Assembly (NCBI RefSeq): GCF_010384365.1
Contig: NZ_CP048397.1
Location: forward strand, 3,472,001-3,536,000
Direction: 5' to 3'
Source: Streptomyces sp. S4.7
Lineage (GTDB): Bacteria; Actinomycetota; Actinomycetes; Streptomycetales; Streptomycetaceae
DNA length: 64,000 nucleotides
Part shown: piece by piece, positions 1-9,474 of the stretch
Numbering within the stretch: the stretch's first letter is position 1
Layout: every line of letters starts with the position of its first letter
Made by a program: the position numbers and the translations under genes
Notes under the pieces: model-generated
What the model saw: only the letters and a program-made list of their open reading frames with translations
Told to the model about the DNA's origin: nothing
Database searches by the model: none

Positions 1-142
1 TGCGGAACCACCCCCTTCTGAATTCCTCGGGGCTCAACTATGTTCGTACTCCGTCGGGGTGTCGACCGTGACTGGTCGAAATGCCCCGGCTGTCAGGGCG
101 GGGAGGTCTCCGGGGGGAGACGTCATTACCGGGGGAACGCTT

Positions 143-925
143 ATGCACATTCAGGATTCTCATTGGCAGGCCGTCGTCTCCGTGGACGGCAACGGACGCG
201 CGAGCACCGGCGGAATCGGTCGGGCCGCACCGCTGCGCGTCGACGCTCAGCGCAATCTCGAACACGTCCTGCGGGCGGCTCGTGAGGTGTTCGGCGAGCT
301 CGGTTACGGGGCGCCGATGGAGGACGTGGCGCGCCGGGCCCGGGTCGGGGTCGGCACGGTCTACCGGCGGTTCCCCAGCAAGGACGTGCTGGTCCGCCGG
401 ATAGCCGAGGAGGAGACCTCCCGGCTGACGGAGCAGGCCCGGGCGGCTCTGGGGCAGGAGGACGAGCCGTGGTCCGCGCTCGCCCGCTTCCTGCGGACGT
501 CGGTGGCTTCCGGCGCGGGCAGGCTGCTGCCGCCGCAGGTGCTGAGGGTCGGGGTGGACGTCGACGAGTCGACGGTCGTGCCGGACTCGGCGGACGAGGC
601 ACGGGTGCCGCATCAGCGGCAGTCCGGGCAGCCGGACCTGCGCGTGGTCGTGGCGGGGGAGCACACCTCGGTCGGCTCGGTCGGCGCCTTGGACGAGGAG
701 CTGGTGGAACCGGCTTCCGGCACGGTCGAACTGCTTGATGTCGTGGGGCAGTTGGTCGAGCGCGCGCGGTCGGCCGGCGAGCTGCGGCCGGGGGTGACGG
801 TGGCTGATGTACTGCTGGTGATAGCCACGGCGGCGCCCGCGCTGCCGGACGCTGCTCAGCAGGCGGCGGCTTCGGCCCGGCTGCTGGACATCCTGCTCGA
901 AGGGCTTCGGTCCCGGGCGGCTTAG
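143..925 (+). CDS. TetR/AcrR family transcriptional regulator
   Basis: A 260-residue protein with an N-terminal TetR helix-turn-helix (about residues 37-85; core GTVYRRFPSKDVLVRRI) and a long alanine-rich C-terminal ligand/dimer domain. The ATG at 143 is chosen because GGGGGAA lies seven bases upstream; an in-frame ATG at 59 would add 28 low-quality residues. TetR proteins are dimeric repressors that leave DNA on binding a small molecule. The ligand and target are not visible. No operon partner follows: the next gene starts after 334 bases. Function beyond DNA binding is unknown. Confidence 0.88.
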   Translation: MHIQDSHWQAVVSVDGNGRASTGGIGRAAPLRVDAQRNLEHVLRAAREVFGELGYGAPMEDVARRARVGVGTVYRRFPSKDVLVRRIAEEETSRLTEQARAALGQEDEPWSALARFLRTSVASGAGRLLPPQVLRVGVDVDESTVVPDSADEARVPHQRQSGQPDLRVVVAGEHTSVGSVGALDEELVEPASGTVELLDVVGQLVERARSAGELRPGVTVADVLLVIATAAPALPDAAQQAAASARLLDILLEGLRSRAA

Positions 926-1259
926 TGCGGGGCCCCGGCGGGCGCCCGCGGTGTTCGGCGACGTCAACTTGAGGTGGTGGGGCGGTAGTCCGGACAGCAG
1001 TTCGTCCGACTACCGCACCGCACCTCGCCGTGAGCGTCGCCGTGCACGCCTTCCGACGGGTGCTCCTGTGCGGATGTCCAGGTGAGCGACGTTTCGGTGA
1101 CGGCGGGTCGAACGGTGCGGTGGCGGTCGTTGACCGTCGCCCCGCTCAGGTGACGAATCACGTTCGAGTGGCGCTGTAGACGGGGGTTCGGCGGTGACGG
1201 GTGCTGTGGCACGCTGACTCGGTGTTTCGGGTCTGCAGGACGCTACGGGGGCTTCCGCG
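926..1259. other. Intergenic region upstream of the sigma factor
   Basis: A 334-base stretch without a convincing gene. It must hold the end of the TetR transcript and the promoter of the sigma factor at 1260, whose ribosome site is the G-rich run at about 1246-1251. I see no strong terminator hairpin and no clear -35/-10 pair. Confidence 0.4.
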
Positions 1260-3293
1260 ATGAGCGGTGAGGGACGGAACGAGCCACTGGGTGGCGGCTC
1301 CGGGGGTACGGGGACGGGAGGGCCACCGTCCGGGCAGGTGCCGAGCCAGGGTGGGCCGGGAGGTTCCTCGGGAGCGGCCGGGCCGTCCGGACGTGTCGGT
1401 CCCACCACCGGTCCGCCTGCCGGTCCGTCCGTCGGTCCTGTTGTTCCCGTGCCGTCCCCGGACGAGGCCGGGGTGAGTGTGCCGTCGCAGCGCGAGCGCG
1501 GTGGCCGGCCCGTTGAAGCCCCCGTCGAGGGGCAGGGCGCCGATCTGCCCCCGTCGGACTCCGAGTTGATCCAGCGCATGCGGGGCGGTGACGGCAGGGC
1601 GTACGAGGAGCTGTACCGGCGGCACTCGGCGGCCGTGCTGCGTTACGCGCGTACCTGCTGCCGGGACTCCCACACCGCCGACGATCTGACGGCCGAGGTG
1701 TTCGCGCGCACGCTCCAGGCGGTGCGCGGGGGCGCGGGACCCGAGCAGGCGGTGCGCGCGTATCTGCTCACGACCGTACGGCGCGTCGCCGCGGCGTGGA
1801 CGAAGACGGCCAAGCGCGAGCAACTGGTCGACGACTTCGCGGTGTTCGCGGCGCAGTCCGTGCGCTCGGCCGAGGTGTCGGACGACGACACCCTCGATCC
1901 GGGCGCGGACGTGCGGGCCATGCACGAGGCCGAGCGGTCGCTCGCGATGCAGGCGTTCCGCAGTCTGCCCGAGCGGTGGCAGGCGGTGCTCTGGCACACC
2001 ACTGTCGAGGAGGAGTCGCCCAGCGAGGTCGCGCCCCTGTTCGGCCTCACGGCCAACGCCACCGCCGTGCTGGCCAGTCGGGCGCGTGAGGGCCTCAAGC
2101 AGGCGTATCTCCAGGCGCATGTGAACACGGCGGCCGCCACGGCCGGCGACTGCGCGCAGTACGCCGACCGGCTCGGGGCGTACGCGCGCGGCGGGCTGCG
2201 TGTCCGCGCCGAGCGCGGGCTGCGCAAGCACTTGGACGAGTGCGCGAAGTGCCGGATCGTGGCGGGCGAGTTGGCGCACGTCAACGCCGGGATTCCGGCG
2301 GTGCTCCCGATCGCGGTCATCGGCTGGTTCGCGGCCGGTTACTCGCTGAAGGCCGCCGGGGTCGTCGCCGGCGGCGCGGCGGGTGCGGCCGGAGCCGGTG
2401 CGGCGGCGGCCGGTGGCGCGTCGGGTTCGGCGGGAGGCACCGCCGGCGCGGCGGGCGGTGCGGCGGCCGAAGGGCTGGGCGCGCCGATGAAGGCGGGGAT
2501 CGCCGCGGTGGTCGCCCTCGCGGCGGCGGCCGGGCTGGTGTGGGCGCTGACGGGCGACGAGGTCCCCGACGAGCCGCGGGCGAAGCCGCCCGCCGTACAG
2601 CCCGTCGTACCGGAAAAGCCCGCGCCGGAACCGGAGTCGGAGCCGCCGGCCGCGCCCGCCCCGGCGCCCCGGCCGTCACCGCCGCCGGAGAAACCCTCGC
2701 CGAAGCCGGAACCCGAGCCGAGTCCCACGGCGACGAAGGCGAAGCCGACACCGCCGAAGCCCGAGCCCGAACTCGAACCCGAACCCGAGCCCGAACCCGA
2801 GGCGCCGCCGCCCGCCGAGCCGGAGCCCCCTGCCCCGGCGCCGCCGCCTCCACCGGCGCCGGAGGAGTACCAGGTGAACCGGCTCAGGTTCGACGTGACC
2901 GGTGACGGGTCCGGTCCCGAGGTGCTGATCGGGCAGAGCAGTTGGCTCTGGCAGCGCACCGGCATGTCGATCGGCGGCACGCGTTACGGACACGGGGCGT
3001 CCATGCACGCCTCGGGTTCGGTGACCATCCAGCTCAACCGCCCGTGCGCCACCTACCGGGCGATGGTCGGCGTGGACGACCTGACGCTGGGTCTGGGCGC
3101 GGTGCGCTTCTCGGTGTACGGCGACGGCGGCCGGCTCTGGCGGTCCCCGGTGGTGCGCGGCGGCGAGCAGGCGGTGCCGGTGAACGTGGGGATCGGGGGC
3201 CAGAAGAGGATCCGGCTGGTGGTCGAACCGCACACACCGTTCGACTCGGTGGTGGTGGCCGACTGGGCGCAGGCCGGCATCAGTTGCGGCTGA
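1260..3293 (+). CDS. Sigma-70 family factor fused to zinc finger, membrane segment and NPCBM-like domain
   Basis: A 677-residue multidomain protein. Residues 1-100 are Gly/Pro-rich and disordered. Region 2 follows at about 102-165 (ELIQRMRGGDGRAYEEL, then DDLTAEVFARTLQ) and region 4 at about 223-280 (RSLPERWQAVLW). An anti-sigma-type zinc finger HxxxCxxC (HLDECAKC, about 325) comes next, then hydrophobic Ala/Gly stretches including a membrane segment near 412-432. A Pro-Glu-rich spacer (435-538) leads to a C-terminal domain (541-677, with YGHGASMHASGSVT) resembling NPCBM sugar-binding modules. In ordinary ECF systems the sigma factor and membrane anti-sigma are separate proteins; here both roles seem joined, with an outside sensor that may bind cell-wall or glycan ligand. 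That topology is inference. Separate regulation is not visible. Confidence 0.85.
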   Translation: MSGEGRNEPLGGGSGGTGTGGPPSGQVPSQGGPGGSSGAAGPSGRVGPTTGPPAGPSVGPVVPVPSPDEAGVSVPSQRERGGRPVEAPVEGQGADLPPSDSELIQRMRGGDGRAYEELYRRHSAAVLRYARTCCRDSHTADDLTAEVFARTLQAVRGGAGPEQAVRAYLLTTVRRVAAAWTKTAKREQLVDDFAVFAAQSVRSAEVSDDDTLDPGADVRAMHEAERSLAMQAFRSLPERWQAVLWHTTVEEESPSEVAPLFGLTANATAVLASRAREGLKQAYLQAHVNTAAATAGDCAQYADRLGAYARGGLRVRAERGLRKHLDECAKCRIVAGELAHVNAGIPAVLPIAVIGWFAAGYSLKAAGVVAGGAAGAAGAGAAAAGGASGSAGGTAGAAGGAAAEGLGAPMKAGIAAVVALAAAAGLVWALTGDEVPDEPRAKPPAVQPVVPEKPAPEPESEPPAAPAPAPRPSPPPEKPSPKPEPEPSPTATKAKPTPPKPEPELEPEPEPEPEAPPPAEPEPPAPAPPPPPAPEEYQVNRLRFDVTGDGSGPEVLIGQSSWLWQRTGMSIGGTRYGHGASMHASGSVTIQLNRPCATYRAMVGVDDLTLGLGAVRFSVYGDGGRLWRSPVVRGGEQAVPVNVGIGGQKRIRLVVEPHTPFDSVVVADWAQAGISCG

Positions 3294-3715
3294 CCAACCG
3301 GCCGGACGGCCCGCGGGCGCCGATCGCCCGCCACCCGCTCACTGCTGGGGCCTGTCTTCGAAGCAGCGCCGTCCGCCCGCGGCGGCCGGCGCGGTGCATC
3401 GCAGGGCGGAGGATCGGCGTGGTGGATCAACCGGCCGTACTCGGCCGACTCCGACAACACAGGGGGCACCTCCCGTGCCTCCTCGGAAACTACGGGGGAT
3501 AGATGCCGTGCCGGGCGTCCCGTGCCGGGCGGGACCTTCCGGACACCGCCTAGCCTAGGTCTGTCGTTCGGATCAGGCCGGATCAGGGAGCGGGGTCCGG
3601 TGCGTGCGATCGCAAGGCGGAGGAGGGAGACAACGCGGAGCGTTGGCGACCGACGACAACGCGGCGGGCGTGCGTGCCAGGGGCCGCGAGCCCGGCAAGA
3701 TCCGGACAACAGGCC
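3294..3715. other. Convergent intergenic region
   Basis: These 422 bases lie between the 3' ends of the sigma-fusion gene (+) and the asparagine-synthase-like gene (-). Open frames here are shadows without family resemblance or ribosome sites. GC-rich inverted segments exist but no clean terminator with a T tract was found. Confidence 0.35.
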
Positions 3716-5815
3716 CTAGGGGTGCAGCGTGGGGCGGCGTGGGACCACGCCGCCCGCCACCGCGCGCTGGCGCGGGGCCGCCGTGCCCGTCCAGCAGGTG
3801 CCGCGGCGGGAGAGCAGGCGTCTGAGCCACAGTTCCGTGGAGACGAGGTCGGCGATGCCGTCCAGCGGGATCGGTTCGCCCTCGGCCGCCCTGCGCAGCG
3901 CCTTGCGCACCACGCGTGCCTCGATCAGACCGGCGTCGGCCAGCAGCGGCGCGTCGAAGAGGGCGATCAGGTCGCCGACGGCCGCCCGCATCCCGGTGCG
4001 GGTCGCGGCGGCCGATGTCGCGTGGGTCGTGGCGCCCCAGCCCGGCGGCAGGTCGTGGATGCCCGCGCCGGCGAGGACCGCGCGCAGGACGTCGGCGCGG
4101 GCGCCGGGCTGGACCCGCAGCGATTCGGGCAGCGCGCGGCAGGCCCGTACGACCTGGTTGTCGAAGAACGGCGCGTGGAGCCGCTGGCTGCGGATCTCCG
4201 CGGCCTGCTCGAAGATCCGGTGGTCTGCGGCGTGCCGGGCCAGCGCGGCCCGTGCGCGGGCCTCTCCGGGCCGCTGGACGGATGTCGGGCGGATCGCCGC
4301 CGATGTGAGACGAACCGATACTTCGGCCAGCGCCTCGCCCGTGAGCCAGCGCGCCGCCGGTCCGGGCCGTGACCAGGTGAGCGCGGCGAGGGAGGCGCCC
4401 AACGGCCCGTCGGCGGCGGGCGCGTCGCGTTCGCGGTGGGCGCCGGGGAGTCGCGCGGCCGCCTCTTCGAGGCCGGTGCGGTAGGGCGTACGGGCGAGGC
4501 GGCGGGCCGCGCGGTAGACGGTCAGCGGCACGAACAGCGAGCCCGCCGCGGGCCCCTGGGCCTTCGCGAGCGCGGTGGCCGGCCGCAGCAGGTCGCGGCG
4601 GCGGCGGTCGATCAGCAGGTCGGCCAGGCGCGCGGGGTGGGCGTCCAGTACCTCGCGGGCCCCGGCCCCGGTGAAGTGGTCGGCGCTGCCCGCCGCGAGC
4701 CTGCGGCGGTGGCGTTCGGCGGTGACGAGGGAGGGGCCGGGCTCGTCGGTCAGCGGGCCCTCCAACTCGGCGTACGGCAGGGCCTCTTCGCCCGCCGCGA
4801 CGACCACGTGGTGCAGGCGCGGGTTGGAGGCCATGGCGCGGGCCCGTTCCAGCTCGGCCTCGCGTCCGCCGGTGGCCAGGTCGTTGAAGGTGACGGCGAG
4901 GAGCCGTTCGCCCGCGCCGGTGCCGTGTCCGAGGACGGTGCCGGGCGCGCCGGGCAGTCCGGCGGCGAGCAGGGCGAGCGTGCCCGAGGCGCTGCCGCCC
5001 GACAGGTCGGCGCCGATGCCGGGGACGGGTCCGCCGCGGGCGGCGCGCCGGTCCGCGGGCCCCATGCCCGGCACGGGCCCGGGGTCGGGCGGTGTGGCCT
5101 CGGGTGCGTGACGGGGCGCCAGGAGTCTGGCCCGTACGGCTTCGACGAGGGCGTCCCTGACTCCCTCGACGGCCCGTTCGGGGTCGACCTGGGGCGCGGC
5201 GACGGCGAGCGAGGCGACCTGTTCGTATCCGGTGATCTCGCGGGAGCCCTCGCGCAGGACGAGGGCGTGGCCGGGCGGGACGCGTTTGACGCCCGCGTAC
5301 GGCGTGGAGTCGCGCAGCGCCTCGGGGGTTTCGGGGCAGGCGAGCAGCGCCGCCAGGTGCCCGATGTCGAGCTGTGCCTCGATGAGGTCGGCGAGCGGCA
5401 GGGCGGCGGTGGCGTACGCGGTGCCGCTCGCCCACGGCGTGTGGAAGACGGGTCTCGCGCCCGCGAGGTCGCCGGCGACGGTGATCCGGCGGCCGATCTG
5501 GGCGACCGCCGTGTAACTGCCGGGCCAGGCGGTGAGATGGCGCAGGGCGCCGCCGCGGGCGGCGAACAGGCCGATCTTCAGCTGCTCGTCGGTGGCTCCG
5601 CAGCAGCCGAACACGGCGAGCCGGGTGCACGGGTCGACGCTGACGACGCGGACCTCGTCGTCGCGCCAGTCGCCGACGGCCCAGAGCGGATCCGGGTCGC
5701 CCCACAGGAGTTGGGAGCCGACGGGGTGGACCGTGCGGCCCTCGGACTGGTCGCCCACGGAGCCCGCCGTGCCGAAGCTCGCGGCGATACTGCTCCACCC
5801 CACCAACCAGCGCAT
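3716..5815 (-). CDS. Asparagine-synthase-related protein (lasso-cyclase-like), orphan
   Basis: A 699-residue protein. The N-terminal part resembles the glutamine-amidotransferase half of asparagine synthetase but begins MRWLVG, so the nucleophile Cys2 is absent. The C-terminal part carries the ATP pyrophosphatase loop (DLSGGSASG). This combination is typical of lasso-peptide isopeptide cyclases and related ATP-dependent amide-forming enzymes. The start at 5815 is preferred because GGAGG lies five bases upstream; an upstream ATG at 5860 is possible. No lasso precursor, B1/RRE or leader protease lies nearby, so the substrate is unknown. It could be a housekeeping actinobacterial paralogue with a different acceptor. 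Confidence 0.8.
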   Translation of the reverse strand: MRWLVGWSSIAASFGTAGSVGDQSEGRTVHPVGSQLLWGDPDPLWAVGDWRDDEVRVVSVDPCTRLAVFGCCGATDEQLKIGLFAARGGALRHLTAWPGSYTAVAQIGRRITVAGDLAGARPVFHTPWASGTAYATAALPLADLIEAQLDIGHLAALLACPETPEALRDSTPYAGVKRVPPGHALVLREGSREITGYEQVASLAVAAPQVDPERAVEGVRDALVEAVRARLLAPRHAPEATPPDPGPVPGMGPADRRAARGGPVPGIGADLSGGSASGTLALLAAGLPGAPGTVLGHGTGAGERLLAVTFNDLATGGREAELERARAMASNPRLHHVVVAAGEEALPYAELEGPLTDEPGPSLVTAERHRRRLAAGSADHFTGAGAREVLDAHPARLADLLIDRRRRDLLRPATALAKAQGPAAGSLFVPLTVYRAARRLARTPYRTGLEEAAARLPGAHRERDAPAADGPLGASLAALTWSRPGPAARWLTGEALAEVSVRLTSAAIRPTSVQRPGEARARAALARHAADHRIFEQAAEIRSQRLHAPFFDNQVVRACRALPESLRVQPGARADVLRAVLAGAGIHDLPPGWGATTHATSAAATRTGMRAAVGDLIALFDAPLLADAGLIEARVVRKALRRAAEGEPIPLDGIADLVSTELWLRRLLSRRGTCWTGTAAPRQRAVAGGVVPRRPTLHP

Positions 5816-6398
5816 CGGCGCCTCCACAGCCTGTGGATCAAGAGTCGTACCCGTCGTCATCAGTCGTTCGTGAACATGCTGCCACGACAACGGCACACAG
5901 GAGTGGCCCCGGTGAGGGAGCGCAAAATGCGAATGCGCCCCTGGCAAAGGCCAGTTGGCGCTGTGAGGGGCTCAGGACGGACAGACAGGATTCAGCCAAT
6001 CTCCGAGCCCGATCCGCCGACAGAACGTCGGTAAATGTACAGTCCGGGAGGCGCCATCGCCTCCCGGACCGATCCGCCACCCGCGGGGAAATGAGGCGGC
6101 GGTGTCCCCCAGCCCACTGGTTCCAGTACGCAGTGGGCCGACCCACGCAGCACTCATGGAAGCGCTCCCGGCCTCTTTAGGCCAAGAGCGCACGGCCGGG
6201 CGCACGGCCACACACCCGGAGCACGTTCGATCCGGGGCGGGTTTCACACGTACTCGCGTACGGACAACAATCCCGCCATCCGGACGTCCGCCCCTTAACG
6301 GTAGGGATGCGGCGAACTACGCTGGGTTTACGAATGCCACGGGGTTCCTCAGAAAGAGGGGCCGGCGGGGCGGCCGTCTGTGTGTCGAGGGGTGACGC
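5816..6398. other. Divergent promoter region between the Asn-synthase-like gene and the sporulation-associated regulator
   Basis: This 583-base stretch is comparatively AT-richer in places (for example around 5990-6060 and 6230-6330), as expected for regulatory DNA between divergent genes. A TAGGGAT-like -10 hexamer sits at about 6301-6307, roughly 95 bases before the ATG at 6399. A 97-codon frame ending at 6395 has no recognisable content. No small lasso-type precursor peptide was recognised. Confidence 0.4.
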
Positions 6399-7934
6399 AT
6401 GTCCAGGGAGCTACGCGGGCCGAACGAGAAGCTCGGCACCGTTCTCGCCCTCGCGGGAATCAGCAACGCCGGTCTCGCCCGGCGGGTCAACGACCTCGGG
6501 TCGCAGCGCGGTCTGACGCTTCGATACGACAAGACATCGGTGGCGCGGTGGGTCTCGAAGGGGATGATTCCGCAGGGTGCGGCGCCCCATCTGATCGCCG
6601 CGGCCATCGGCTCCAAGCTGGGCCGGCCCGTCCCACTGCACGAAATCGGCCTGGCCGACGCCGATCCGGCGCCGGAGGTGGGTCTCGCCTTCCCGCGCGA
6701 CGTGGGCGAGGCGGTGCGGTCGGCGACCGATCTGTACCGGCTGGATCTGGCGGGCCGGCGGGCGGGCAGCGGTGGCATCTGGCAGTCGCTGGCCGGTTCC
6801 TTCGCGGTCAGCGCATATGCCACGCCCGCTTCGCGGTGGCTGATATCGCCCGCCGACTCGTCCGTCGCGCGGGACGCGGCGATGGCCGAGGCGGCGCGCA
6901 GAGCGCACCCGGCGCACGGCGGACCGGGGTTGACCCCGCCGCCGGCGTCTTCCCTCACACCCGCCACGGCGGGCCCCGGCGCTCCGGGAGCCGACGCCGG
7001 TGGCGAGCTGTCGCCCCTGCGCGTGGGCCACAGCGATGTCGCCAAGCTTCGTGAGGCGGCGGCCGACGCCCGGCGCTGGGACTCCAAGTACGGCGGCGGG
7101 GACTGGCGTTCGTCGATGGTGCCCGAGTGCCTGCGGGTCGACGCGGCGCCGCTGCTGCTCGCCGCGTACAGCGACGAGGTCGGCCGCGGCCTCTTCGGCG
7201 CGACCGCCGAACTGACCAGGCTGGCCGGGTGGATGGCCTTCGACACCGGTCAACAGGAGGCGGCGCAGCGGTACTACATCCAGGCGCTGCGGCTGGCCCG
7301 CGCGGCGGCGGACGTGCCGCTCGGCGGCTATGTGCTGGCCTCGATGTCGCTCCAGGCGACATACCGCGGATTCGCCGACGAGGGCGTCGACCTGGCCCAG
7401 GCCGCGCTCGAACGCAACCGGGGGCTCGCGACGGCCCGCACCATGAGCTTCTTCCGGCTGGTCGAGGCACGCGCGCACGCGAAGGCGGGCGACGCGGCGG
7501 CGGCCGGGGCCGCGCTCAAGGCGGCGGAGGGCTGGCTGGAGCGCTCCCGCGCGGGCGACGCGGATCCCAGCTGGCTGGGCTTCTACTCCTACGACCGCTT
7601 CGCCGCGGACGCCGCCGAGTGCTACCGCGATCTGAAGGTGCCTCAGCAGATGCGGCGCTTCAACGAGCAGGCGCTGTCCCGGCCGACCGAGGAGTTCGCA
7701 CGGTCGCACGGGTTACGCCTGGTGGTGAGCGCGGTCGCCGAGCTGGAGTCCGGCAATCTGGACGCGGCGTGCGCGGCGGGGACTCGTGCCGTGGAGGTGG
7801 CGGGGCGGATCTCGTCGGCGCGCACGACGGAGTACGTACGGGACCTGCTGCACCGGCTGGAGCCGTACGGCGACGAGCCGAGGGTCGCGGAGCTGCGGGA
7901 GCGGGCCCGTCCGCTGCTGGTGGCGCCCGCGTAG
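6399..7934 (+). CDS. Sporulation-associated regulator (Orf1590/NsdA-like family)
   Basis: A 511-residue protein. The N-terminus ([20 protein letters not shown]) forms an XRE-like helix-turn-helix over about residues 10-75. The rest is helical and TPR-like, with repeated Ala-rich helix pairs from about 255 to 500. This layout is that of the Streptomyces developmental family including S. griseus Orf1590, NsdA and the 'sporulation associated protein' SCO4114 (named from memory). Codon 439 (bases 7713-7715) is TTA, the rare leucine codon read by the bldA tRNA, so translation is probably growth-phase dependent. Likely a cytoplasmic regulator of differentiation or antibiotic onset; its DNA targets are unknown. 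Confidence 0.82.
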   Translation: MSRELRGPNEKLGTVLALAGISNAGLARRVNDLGSQRGLTLRYDKTSVARWVSKGMIPQGAAPHLIAAAIGSKLGRPVPLHEIGLADADPAPEVGLAFPRDVGEAVRSATDLYRLDLAGRRAGSGGIWQSLAGSFAVSAYATPASRWLISPADSSVARDAAMAEAARRAHPAHGGPGLTPPPASSLTPATAGPGAPGADAGGELSPLRVGHSDVAKLREAAADARRWDSKYGGGDWRSSMVPECLRVDAAPLLLAAYSDEVGRGLFGATAELTRLAGWMAFDTGQQEAAQRYYIQALRLARAAADVPLGGYVLASMSLQATYRGFADEGVDLAQAALERNRGLATARTMSFFRLVEARAHAKAGDAAAAGAALKAAEGWLERSRAGDADPSWLGFYSYDRFAADAAECYRDLKVPQQMRRFNEQALSRPTEEFARSHGLRLVVSAVAELESGNLDAACAAGTRAVEVAGRISSARTTEYVRDLLHRLEPYGDEPRVAELRERARPLLVAPA

Positions 7935-8093
7935 GCCGTACGCGGGCCGGCCGGGCGGAGCGCCGCCGTGGGCGCCGTTGGCCGGGCCCGCCGACCGAAT
8001 GCTCGGTGAACGATGAGGGACACGCGTGGCACCCCGGTGGTTTAAGGGCATTGTCAGTGGGCCAGTGCACTATCGGGGTGGGAGGTTGCGCGA

Positions 8094-9341
8094 GTGAAGA
8101 CAGACGGCTCGGGTCGCGTGGGCGGCCGTGGCTACGACTGCGACGTGCTGGTGATCGGCGGCGGCATCGTCGGCCTCTCGACGGCCTACGCCCTCACCCG
8201 GGCCGCCCCGGGCACCCGTGTGACGGTCCTGGAGAAGGAGCCCGGCCCCGCGCGGCACCAGACGGGGCACAACAGCGGAGTCATCCACAGCGGTGTGTAC
8301 TACCGCCCCGGATCCCTCAAGGCGCGCTACGCGATCAAGGGCGCCGCGGAGATGGTCAAGTTCTGCGCGGAGTACGGCATCGCGCACGAGGTCACCGGCA
8401 AGCTCATCGTCGCCACCGGCCGGGACGAGCTGCCCCGGCTGCACGCCCTGGTCCAGCGCGGCAGGGAGAACGGCATTCCGGTGCGGGAGCTGGGACCGGC
8501 ACAGATCATGGAGTACGAGCCGGAGGTGCGCGGCCTGGCCGCGATCCATGTCGGCACGACCGGGGTGTGCGATTTCGGGGCCGTCGCGGCGCGGCTCGCC
8601 GATTCGGCGGAGGCGGCGGGAGCGTCCGTGCGGTACGGCGCGGAGGTCACGGTCGTCGACCGGCGGGAGTGGGGCGTCGCCGTCCGTACGGCCGCCGGTG
8701 AGGTGGTCAGGGCCCGCGCCCTCGTCAACTGCGCGGGGCTCCAGTGCGACCGGGTGGCCCGGCTCGCGGGCGACGACCCGGGTATGCGGATCGTCCCCTT
8801 CCGGGGTGAGTACTTCGAGCTGGCCCGGCCCGGTCTCGTCCGCGGGCTGGTCTATCCGGTGCCGGATCCGGCCTTTCCCTTCCTGGGGGTGCATCTGACG
8901 CGCGGTGTCGACGGCTGCGTCCATGTCGGCCCCAACGCGGTGCCCGCGCTGGCCCGCGAGGGCTACTCCTGGTCGGCCGTGCGCCCCCGTGAGATGGCGG
9001 GCACCCTCGGCTGGCCCGGCTCCTGGCGGATAGCCCGCAGACACTGGCGGTACGGCGCGGGCGAGCTGAAGCGCTCGCTGTCCAAGCGCGCCTTCGCCAC
9101 CGCCGTACGGCGGCTGCTGCCCGCCGTGACGGACGCCGACCTGCGCCCCGCGACCGCCGGCGTACGCGCCCAGGCGGTGCTGCGCGACGGCACGCTGGCC
9201 GACGACTTCCTGATCCGGCGCGCACCACGCACGGTGCACGTGCTCAACGCCCCGTCACCGGCGGCGACGGCCTCGCTCCCGATCGGCCGCGAGGTGGCGA
9301 AGCTGGCGCTGACGATGCTGAAGGACGCGGACGGCGTCTAG
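8094..9341 (+). CDS. lhgO: L-2-hydroxyglutarate oxidase, FAD-dependent
   Basis: A 415-residue FAD oxidoreductase of the DAO family. The dinucleotide-binding fold is at the N-terminus (VLVIGGGIVGLSTAY, about residues 15-30), followed by the family motif QTGHNSGVIHSG and a C-terminal segment (NAPSPAATASLPIG) that closes on the flavin. LhgO enzymes oxidise L-2-hydroxyglutarate to 2-oxoglutarate, passing electrons to oxygen or quinone. The start is the GTG at 8094, with GGAGG at 8081-8085. Length matches the family (about 400). The gene stands alone between regulator and trmB; a metabolite-repair role is inferred from the family. Confidence 0.88.
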   Translation: MKTDGSGRVGGRGYDCDVLVIGGGIVGLSTAYALTRAAPGTRVTVLEKEPGPARHQTGHNSGVIHSGVYYRPGSLKARYAIKGAAEMVKFCAEYGIAHEVTGKLIVATGRDELPRLHALVQRGRENGIPVRELGPAQIMEYEPEVRGLAAIHVGTTGVCDFGAVAARLADSAEAAGASVRYGAEVTVVDRREWGVAVRTAAGEVVRARALVNCAGLQCDRVARLAGDDPGMRIVPFRGEYFELARPGLVRGLVYPVPDPAFPFLGVHLTRGVDGCVHVGPNAVPALAREGYSWSAVRPREMAGTLGWPGSWRIARRHWRYGAGELKRSLSKRAFATAVRRLLPAVTDADLRPATAGVRAQAVLRDGTLADDFLIRRAPRTVHVLNAPSPAATASLPIGREVAKLALTMLKDADGV

Positions 9342-9428
9342 GTCCTGTCCGGCGGACGGCGGACGGTCTCCGGTGTCCGGTGTCCGGTCGATCCGCGCCG
9401 GCCACTCGGGGCACTCCCGGCGGGTCCG

Positions 9429-9434
9429 TAGAAT
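9429..9434 (+). promoter_or_regulatory. Probable -10 element (TAGAAT) for trmB
   Basis: TAGAAT fits the actinobacterial TANNNT consensus and lies 41 bases before the GTG at 9475. Transcription would begin near 9441, leaving a short leader and making the ATG at 9439 unlikely as a start. Confidence 0.45.
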
Positions 9435-9474
9435 CGGTATGGATCCCGACCGACTCCGACGTGCCCGAGAAAAC

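Noticed and set aside
5948..6398. Search for a lasso precursor peptide next to the asparagine-synthase-like gene
   Set aside because: No short frame shows a leader with the expected Thr before a Gly/Ala core, so a lasso cluster is not supported.
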